A DNA stretch of 64,000 nucleotides from Staphylotrichum longicolle (lineage: Eukaryota > Ascomycota > Sordariomycetes > Sordariales > Chaetomiaceae): the NCBI GenBank assembly GCA_019096155.1, contig JAHCVI010000006.1:868001-932000 (forward strand), in the 5' to 3' direction. This document shows, one piece after another, positions 58,210 through 64,000 of the stretch. How positions within the stretch are numbered: the stretch's first letter is position 1; every line of letters starts with the position of its first letter. Under the pieces are notes generated by a model. The model saw only the letters and a list, made by a program, of their open reading frames with translations. It had not been told where the DNA came from and searched no databases. The translations under genes and the position numbers were made by a program.

Positions 58210-58577
58210 GTTTGCGGGGTGCCGCTGTTGTCCCGAGCTGAGCGATGATGTGAAAGGGGTCGTACGGTATTAGACGAGCCTGAAGAGCAACGAAGGCTGA
58301 GTATAGCTCAAATGTTGGTGTAGTTCGGCTCTTGAAGCGACAAAGGGTTTACTAATGCACTCGGCCTGCCCCTGTCTCACATCTCCGAGATGGGACCCAC
58401 ACAAGGTCCGACTGCCCCGGGACCCATCGGAGGGGGGGTTCTGACCCAGCAGAACGGTTCCTCCGATTTCTTGTGTCACATGCCTATTTACGGCTTGTAT
58501 GCGGAGTCTATGACACCAGCTTCCTCAGCCTTCCTGGCACCGGTCACTTCGTCATTGACGGGCACCCTCACAACAGC
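58210..58577. promoter_or_regulatory. bidirectional promoter Diels-Alderase/trans-ER with CATCGGAG
   Basis: 368 bases between divergent start codons. CATCGGAG lies at 58425-58432 in CCCATCGGAGGGGG, about 150 bases from the trans-ER start and 215 from the Diels-Alderase start. Confidence 0.5.
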
Positions 58578-59675
58578 ATGTCGGCAACAACATCAACAAT
58601 CCCAGCAACCCAGGCCGCTGTCCTCCAGCAAGGTCGCGGCAAACTCGCCGTAGTCCACGATGCTCCTGTCCCGAAGATCCTCCCCGGCTGGCTTCTGGTT
58701 CGCAACGTTGCCGTGTCGTTGAACCCCTGCGACTTCAAGATGGCAGCACGCTTTCCCACCCCAGGGCTCAAAGACGGCGTAGACTTTGCCGGCATAGTTG
58801 TAGCCATTGGCGACCGAGTCACGGGCTATTCTGTCGGAGAGCGCGTGTTTGGGTGTGTCCCCAGCAACAAGCAAGACGATTCCGAGTCTGGCTCCTTCAG
58901 CGAGTTCGTCAAAGTCGAAGCCATCTACACGCTCCGGATGCCGCCCGACATGACTTTCGAGACCGCCATGGCGCTCAACCCTGCATGTATCTGCACCGTT
59001 GCTCTTGCCCTCCACCAGAGCCTGGGTCTCCCCGCGACACCAGACGAAGCCGCAGAGCTGGGTAACACCATGGCGGACACAATTCTCGTCTACGGGGGCA
59101 GCAGCTCCGTCGGGTTGCTGGCCATCCAGATGTTGAAGCTGCTGGGACACCACGTCGTCACAACTTGCTCGCCTCACAACTTCCAGCTGGTGAAGGACTA
59201 TGGCGCCGACGCGGTGTTTGACTATCGCTCCAAGACATGTGCGGCAGACATCCGAGCCTACACCAAAAACAAACTCCGCAAGGTCATCGACCCCTTTGGC
59301 GAGGCTGCAACGACTTCGCTGTGCTACGAGGCCATTGGTCGCGCCGGCGGCATCTACTGCTCCCTCGAGACGTACCAGCAGTCGCTGTGCACGCGTCGGA
59401 CGGTGAAGCACAGCCTGATTATGGGGCCTGCTATTCTTGGGCGCGGTGTCCTGCTGCCAGATCCGTACGGAGTGCCGCCTGATCCGAGTTTGCATGAATG
59501 GTCGAAGCGGTTCTTCCGCAGTCTCCAGGGGTTGATCGACGAGGGCAAGATTAAACCACTGCCGGCGGAGACGCTGCAGCCTGGAGGATTTGAGACTGTT
59601 CTCAGCGGCCTCGAGATTTTGAAGGCGAAAAAGGTGTCAGGGAGGAAGCTTGTCGTACGAATTTCTCAACAGTAA
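58578..59675 (+). CDS. trans-acting enoyl reductase (LovC/CcsC-like MDR)
   Basis: Intronless, 365 residues from ATG 58578. The family is medium-chain dehydrogenase/reductases without catalytic zinc that work in trans with PKS-NRPSs lacking an ER, reducing the enoyl-ACP intermediate with NADPH. Visible features are an N-terminal AAVLQQG..KLAVVHDAPVPK, VSLNPCDFKM, GVDFAGIVVAIGDRV, the NADPH-binding ILVYGGSSSVGLLAIQM, a helper motif DAVFDYRSK and a C-terminal KVSGRKLVVRI. Length and motifs match LovC-type partners. The open frame begins 35 codons upstream (58473) without family resemblance. Its presence fits the absence of an active ER in the synthase 7 kb away. Divergent from the Diels-Alderase. 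Confidence 0.9.
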   Translation: MSATTSTIPATQAAVLQQGRGKLAVVHDAPVPKILPGWLLVRNVAVSLNPCDFKMAARFPTPGLKDGVDFAGIVVAIGDRVTGYSVGERVFGCVPSNKQDDSESGSFSEFVKVEAIYTLRMPPDMTFETAMALNPACICTVALALHQSLGLPATPDEAAELGNTMADTILVYGGSSSVGLLAIQMLKLLGHHVVTTCSPHNFQLVKDYGADAVFDYRSKTCAADIRAYTKNKLRKVIDPFGEAATTSLCYEAIGRAGGIYCSLETYQQSLCTRRTVKHSLIMGPAILGRGVLLPDPYGVPPDPSLHEWSKRFFRSLQGLIDEGKIKPLPAETLQPGGFETVLSGLEILKAKKVSGRKLVVRISQQ

Positions 59676-59768
59676 TCTCTCTTTCTCTTTGGCAGCAATG
59701 AAATTATTCACTCAAACCAAACACTTCAATTCCACTCACTAGGTACCTTACCCAACCCCCATCGTCAA

Positions 59769-60431
59769 CTAAGCCTTATAATCATAAACCAACCTCGCCA
59801 GCACCCTCTCCCCCCTCCCCGTCGTGATATTCGTCCTCGTGAACCTCCTCTCCCCGCCAATGACCTCAAACCCCCAAACCCCCTCCGTCTTCCACTCACC
59901 CCCCTTACTCTCCGCAAACTCCTGAACCGCCACCGTCGCCCCGTCCTTCGCAAGCCGCTCCCTCAACTCGGCATCGTCAATCTCATCCAGCGGCGTGTAT
60001 CGAGCGCGCACCGACACCGCCCCGAAGATGGGAAGAGAAGCGTGCTTGACGCTGTCGTCGAGGACGTACGCCTCTTCGCTGTTGAAGCCGCCAGGCGTGA
60101 TGGTTTGCTTCGCCGTGATGGTCGTCACAGGCGGCTTGCCTGGGGAAGATGGAGCGGATGTCTGGGTTAGGTGGAGGGCGACGCCGGCCCAGGAAAGGAT
60201 TTTGCGGATCGGCCAGGAGATGCCTTGCTTAGGGGGGGGGTGAGTGTGGGGAGGGGAGACATGCAAGGGGGGCGTACGAGTTGGAATGTGGAGTCGAAGT
60301 CGTCGGAGAGTTGGCGGTTCTGAATGAGTGCGATTGTGAGTTTTGGGATCATGAAAGGAAAGGGGGAGCGGTGTTACCAGGATCCATGTCCCAGAGATGT
60401 TGAGGATGTTGGCTGAGGGGGGCGCTGCCAT
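59769..60431 (-). CDS. small calycin/lipocalin-like protein of unknown function in the cluster
   Basis: Three exons: 60431-60378, 60319-60278 and 60227-59769. They total 555 nt or 184 residues; introns are 58 and 50 nt. It begins NILNISGTWILN and continues with SDDFDSTFQLQGISWPIRKIL and a series of beta-strand-like segments (VALHLTQT, TITAKQTITPGG, EEAYVLDD, WGFEVIGGERRFTRTNITT). The GTW start and alternating strands fit a single lipocalin-like barrel known from many unannotated fungal proteins. No active-site motif is recognisable. It lies between the trans-ER and the second P450 and shares a promoter with the latter. A role in binding or cyclising a pathway intermediate is speculative. Confidence 0.68.
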   Translation of the reverse strand: MAAPPSANILNISGTWILVTPLPLSFHDPKTHNRTHSEPPTLRRLRLHIPTRTPPLHVSPPHTHPPPKQGISWPIRKILSWAGVALHLTQTSAPSSPGKPPVTTITAKQTITPGGFNSEEAYVLDDSVKHASLPIFGAVSVRARYTPLDEIDDAELRERLAKDGATVAVQEFAESKGGEWKTEGVWGFEVIGGERRFTRTNITTGRGERVLARLVYDYKA

Positions 60432-60934
60432 GTTGGAGTGTTCTCGTTGCTTCGAGATTGATACGACAGACAAAATGGGGATGCTGTAGGAAAATCACAA
60501 TAGCTTGTCTGTCTTCACAGAAAAATGTTGTTTGATGCTCTTTGTTGACTCGGTGAAAATCGAGATGGACTGGGGCGTGGTTGTTCGGATTCATGCCAAT
60601 TCGGCACGCCAAGGGAAGGCCGGAAGGGGTGTTGTTGTTGTAACGATACGCCGCATTTCATGTCCGGAGTGGTAATTTACCCTGTTCCGATGCCGACCCC
60701 GAGGCCGAGGGCACCCGCAGCGGCATGTAAGCAAGACCGGATCTCGCCATTCTTGGCCTCGGAGTTCGGCATCGACGTTGATGACAAAACGTGTCTTTGG
60801 TCACAGATGGCGAGCCGTGCAGCAGCCAGGCTGGACAGGTCGATACCTACCTTAGGACCTAAGGCTTAGGTCCCGTTCATCACCTTTCCTGCCCCTGGAG
60901 CCCCTGACCGTCTGCGGAGGCCCAGCAATCGAGG
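60432..60934. promoter_or_regulatory. bidirectional promoter calycin-like/P450 with near-match octamer
   Basis: 503 bases between divergent start codons. TTCCGATG at 60685-60692 differs from CTCCGATG by one base. CTCGGAGTTCGGCATCG at about 60759-60775 holds both halves of the motif separately. Confidence 0.35.
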
Positions 60935-62611
60935 ATGGTTTCCAACATTACCACCAAGATGACCATCCCTGTGTTTTCTGGCCTTTCCGGCCACTACGAC
61001 AACCTGGTCGAGCAGTTCCAGGTGATGCAACAGGCGCTGGCACCCCTGAACCTCACCAAATGGCAGCTCGCCGCCCTCCTGGCCGCCCAAGTCTGGCGTG
61101 ACACATCACCCCTGTTCCGCACAGCCTTCCTCGTCGTCTTCCTCGGCTCATCAATCCTCGCCATAGACGCCTACATCATCCAACCCTATTTTCTCTCCCT
61201 TCGACGTCTCGGCGTGCCCGAGCTCAAACCAACCAATGGCAGACATGCATTCGACTACAAACCCATGCTCGAAGAGGCAGCCGAGAAGTACCCCGACAGG
61301 CCATGGTTCTTCACGTACTCTGGGTTTGAGCTCGTTGTGCTCCCGTCGGCCTACGTCGATGAGGTCCGCAAACTGGCTGCGCGGACGGCATCACTGGTTG
61401 ACTTCCTCACCACCGTACAGTTCGGCGGGTGGAAGTTGATTGGGACCGACGACTCCAGCAGCACTCTGCACAAGACAGCCAGCACCGAGCTCGCGCGCAG
61501 CGTCGGACCTCTAGGCCCCGCTCGTCAACAAGTCGCCCGCGAGGCGATCCAGGCCGTTGTGGGAGATGCGCATGAGTGGAAGACGGTCAATCTTTTCTGG
61601 ACCGTCCTCGAAATCGTTGCCGCCACCGGTGCCATTGGGCTGGTCGGTGAGCCTCTGAGCCGAAATCCGCGCTGGCTAAGAGCAGTCCGCACTCTCCCCA
61701 TCCTTGTCGGGATCGGCGTCTACATCAGCTGCTTCATGCCGCGTTTGCTTCGGCCACTGGTCGCCACCATTTCATACGCCCCAGCATGGCTTCTGCACAA
61801 GTACCTCGCCCACCTCCTCCGGCCCAGCGTCGAAAGGGCCATCCAGGAATCGACGGCACAAACCAGAAAGGACCGTGACCGCGATGCCAAGGAGCCCATC
61901 ACCCTCATCCACCTCCTCCTCAACCGCTACAAGCCCGGCGAGCTCGACACATCCCAACTCATCAAAGACGTCATCACCGCAACCTTCGAATCCACGCCCA
62001 CCACCGCCGTCTCCCTCTATTGGATGCTCACCGAACTCGTCCTCCGCCCCGACCTCGTTGACGAGCTCCGGTCCGAGCTCCTCTCCGTCCTCACGCCCTC
62101 GGGCACCCTCCCGCCGACCCAGCTCACCGAGCTCGCCAAGATGGACAGCTTCATGCGCGAGTCGGCGCGCGTCAACACCTTCCACTACCTCGGCCTCAAC
62201 CGCATCCTGCAGCACGACTTCCAGTTCTCCATCGGCCCGCGCCTCCCCAAGGGCACCATCGTCTGCGTCGACCAGCACCACATCCACACCTCGCCGGCGC
62301 TGTACGAGAACCCGGACGAGTTCGACGCCCTGCGGTTTTACCGCAGGAGGCAGCAGCAGGGGCACGAGACGCGCCACCAGTATGCGAGCAACGGGCCGGA
62401 GCTGCTGACGTGGGGGGACGGCCCGCAGGCGTGTCCCGGGCGGGTGTTTGCGACGAACACGATCAAGATTCTGTTGGCGGAGTTGCTGCTGAATTATGAT
62501 TTGCAGATGCCGGCGGGGGCGTACAAGCCGGAGAGGAGGTCGTTTCCGAATGGGAGCTCGCAGCCGGATATGGATGCGCAGTTGATGGTGCGGAGGAGGA
62601 AAGTGAAGTGA
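60935..62611 (+). CDS. cytochrome P450 monooxygenase (cluster, intronless)
   Basis: 558 residues from ATG 60935, with no introns, unlike the five-exon P450 at 34163. A long N-terminal part with a membrane segment (TAFLVVFLGSSILAIDAYII) precedes the P450 fold. Helix I has a variant oxygen-binding region (TATFESTPTTAVSLYWML). The helix-K motif is FMRESAR (ExxR). The haem-binding loop is WGDGPQACPGRVFA with the thiolate Cys. It resembles fungal P450s of the pyrrolidone/PKS-NRPS tailoring type. The likely role is hydroxylation or oxidation of the cyclised product. The right end of the cluster is probably its stop, since no biosynthetic gene follows within 1 kb. Confidence 0.87.
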   Translation: MVSNITTKMTIPVFSGLSGHYDNLVEQFQVMQQALAPLNLTKWQLAALLAAQVWRDTSPLFRTAFLVVFLGSSILAIDAYIIQPYFLSLRRLGVPELKPTNGRHAFDYKPMLEEAAEKYPDRPWFFTYSGFELVVLPSAYVDEVRKLAARTASLVDFLTTVQFGGWKLIGTDDSSSTLHKTASTELARSVGPLGPARQQVAREAIQAVVGDAHEWKTVNLFWTVLEIVAATGAIGLVGEPLSRNPRWLRAVRTLPILVGIGVYISCFMPRLLRPLVATISYAPAWLLHKYLAHLLRPSVERAIQESTAQTRKDRDRDAKEPITLIHLLLNRYKPGELDTSQLIKDVITATFESTPTTAVSLYWMLTELVLRPDLVDELRSELLSVLTPSGTLPPTQLTELAKMDSFMRESARVNTFHYLGLNRILQHDFQFSIGPRLPKGTIVCVDQHHIHTSPALYENPDEFDALRFYRRRQQQGHETRHQYASNGPELLTWGDGPQACPGRVFATNTIKILLAELLLNYDLQMPAGAYKPERRSFPNGSSQPDMDAQLMVRRRKVK

Positions 62612-63567
62612 TGGGTGTCTTGGATTTGCAACCAAGATGGCGCTATGGTCGGAGTTTTCGTGTTGTGCCTCTGAAGAAGCGGAGTCGTCGTCTTGGTTAC
62701 GGCTGGGATTGAGCCAGTTCTGGGCGCTATGTCTTGCTGGAATAGTTCGGGCAAGGCTAGGAAGAATCAGCTTTTGCTCTCCTCTCTGGCATAGGATAAG
62801 GACCGACAGTTGTTAAAGTTCGCAACGTAGCAGCAGACAAACCTTGCAACCACACGGCCTCACGCCGGATCTCGACACATCCGTAAGGATAGCGGAGATT
62901 ATTAAACTGGTGACGTCGGCAATTTATTCTCTTTCAAAGCTGCGAGCGAGCGTGCCTGCGAAACTCAGTATGCTCTTGAAAGAACCAGCTGATGAACTCG
63001 CAGACGATCGTTCTGTGATTGGCAAGACCCACCACGCTAGATACAATCTGGCCCCTGCCACGACCTTGGTTAGCTGTTCCTGTTACTGTCACACACGGAA
63101 AGATGGTTGACGACTGTTCAACACATGGAGAGAGCGCCCGTCAAGCGCTGTTGGTGATGTAAGTTCACATCTGTAACCTTTGGATAATCTCGCTTGTGAA
63201 GTCAAAGGAACTTCCCAATGTCTTACCTCAGTGATTTTTCAAAACATTTGGCTTAATCACCCTACTGAACCTATCACATATACAAAGATTCGAGGCGTCA
63301 AAAATGAATTGCGGAAAGCGCTAGCATGCATGTGGGTGAAGCTCGTTACGAGCCGAATTTTCCCCTCCCTTAGCTGCCAGCAGCAAGGATTGTGTGATTG
63401 ACGAACCCGGTTTGTTTGCTTGAGCCCGCCAAGCTCCCGGATCTATCGTGCCATATCCTGCCCAAGCAGTTCTTAAGTCTATCCTCACTGGCTCGTTAGG
63501 AATGCGATTGAAAGGCTCCGTAGCCCTGTCAATGGGGACCAGCAACAAAGCCAGCATGAGGTTCGTA
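62612..63567. other. intergenic, right flank of the cluster
   Basis: About 950 bases with AT-richer composition. No gene, RNA or repeat recognised. It separates the P450 from the small Cys-rich gene on the opposite strand. Confidence 0.5.
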
Positions 63568-64000
63568 CTATGGGCACCCAAATTGCTGCCAAAACATATT
63601 AGTTCTTGGCGTTTGGATGTGTATGCGTTGCCACGGCTAGTTGAGTCGGTGAAGCACTTACCAGACAGCTGCGACAATGCCTGTAGTTTCGGACTACCGT
63701 ATTTTGCAGGCATTGAGTGCCAGCGCGGCATGTTTCTGAAGACTCTAGGGCACATTTGCACCATTCTTCCACCTTGTTGCACTTTGCGCGCTGGAAATGG
63801 GTAAGACTTAGCTGCGAAAACGGGGCAGTAGAGAGGAATCATGTAGGATGAAAACTTACCTGGCATTGGATACAATACCCAGTTCTATTGCTGTGCGAGA
63901 GTGCGTTATTGCAGTCTCCATAAATGTGGCCTGCTTTACATGTGTACATCTCCGGCACGGAGTGGCATTTGCACATCTTTGGGCTGGGCTCCGCCCAGTA
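63568..64000 (-). CDS. small cysteine-rich protein, 5' end outside window
   Basis: Three exon pieces fit together on the minus strand: 64000-63860 (47 codons), 63811-63662 (50 codons) and 63585-63568 (ending CCATAG). They are separated by 48- and 76-nt introns with GTAAGT donors and CGCAG/GGCAG acceptors, all in phase 0. The visible 102 residues contain many cysteines in two similar blocks: CKCHSVPEMYTCKAGHIYGD with YCIQCQ, then WCKC..TCRAGTQC with YRHCRSCL. No signal peptide is visible because the start lies beyond the edge. It could be a secreted small Cys-rich protein or a zinc-binding protein; the family is not recognised. Confidence 0.6.

Overview
This window looks like nuclear DNA of a filamentous ascomycete (Pezizomycotina, most likely a sordariomycete). 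The introns are short (47-126 nt) with GT..AG ends and CTRAC-type branch sites. Typical fungal families are present: a HET domain, a Zn2Cys6 factor, fungal P450s and a multidomain PKS-NRPS. I see no rRNA, tRNA, CRISPR or intact transposon.

Left part (1-29.8 kb), mostly ordinary genes. In order: the 3' end of a membrane-anchored protein; a three-exon short-chain dehydrogenase; an APH-fold kinase-like protein; a proline-rich protein with a broken frame; two tandem, related and damaged F-box-type genes; a large Sec7-PH Arf exchange factor; and a 1.5k-residue coiled-coil CM1 protein (Mto1/ApsB-like) whose 3' end is frame-broken. Then comes a large pseudokinase-HET fusion gene interrupted by a frameshift at a C6 tract and by an in-frame TAA, followed by a remnant of an Ecl1-like zinc protein.

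Right part (29.8-62.6 kb), a biosynthetic gene cluster. It holds a flavin monooxygenase, an ACS-type MFS permease, a P450, a DHA2-type MFS exporter, a PKS-NRPS of about 4,100 residues (KS-AT-DH-MT-KR-ACP-C-A-T-R, no active ER), an alpha/beta hydrolase, a Zn2Cys6 activator, a calycin-fold Diels-Alderase, a trans-acting enoyl reductase, a small second calycin-like protein and a second P450. PKS-NRPS plus trans-ER plus alpha/beta hydrolase plus Diels-Alderase plus oxidases is the signature of cytochalasan/isoindolone-type pathways. The inferred order is: the synthase and trans-ER build and reductively release an aminoacyl polyketide; the hydrolase-like protein helps ring closure; the Diels-Alderase forms the fused rings; P450s and FMO tailor; MFS proteins export. 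The octamer CATCGGAG recurs in the intergenic DNA of nearly every cluster gene and is a good candidate operator for the cluster regulator.

Beyond the cluster, a small cysteine-rich, multi-intron gene runs off the right edge. A recurring theme is reading frames broken by small indels in conserved genes, including the KS exon next to an A71 run. Raw reads must decide whether these are assembly errors or true decay.
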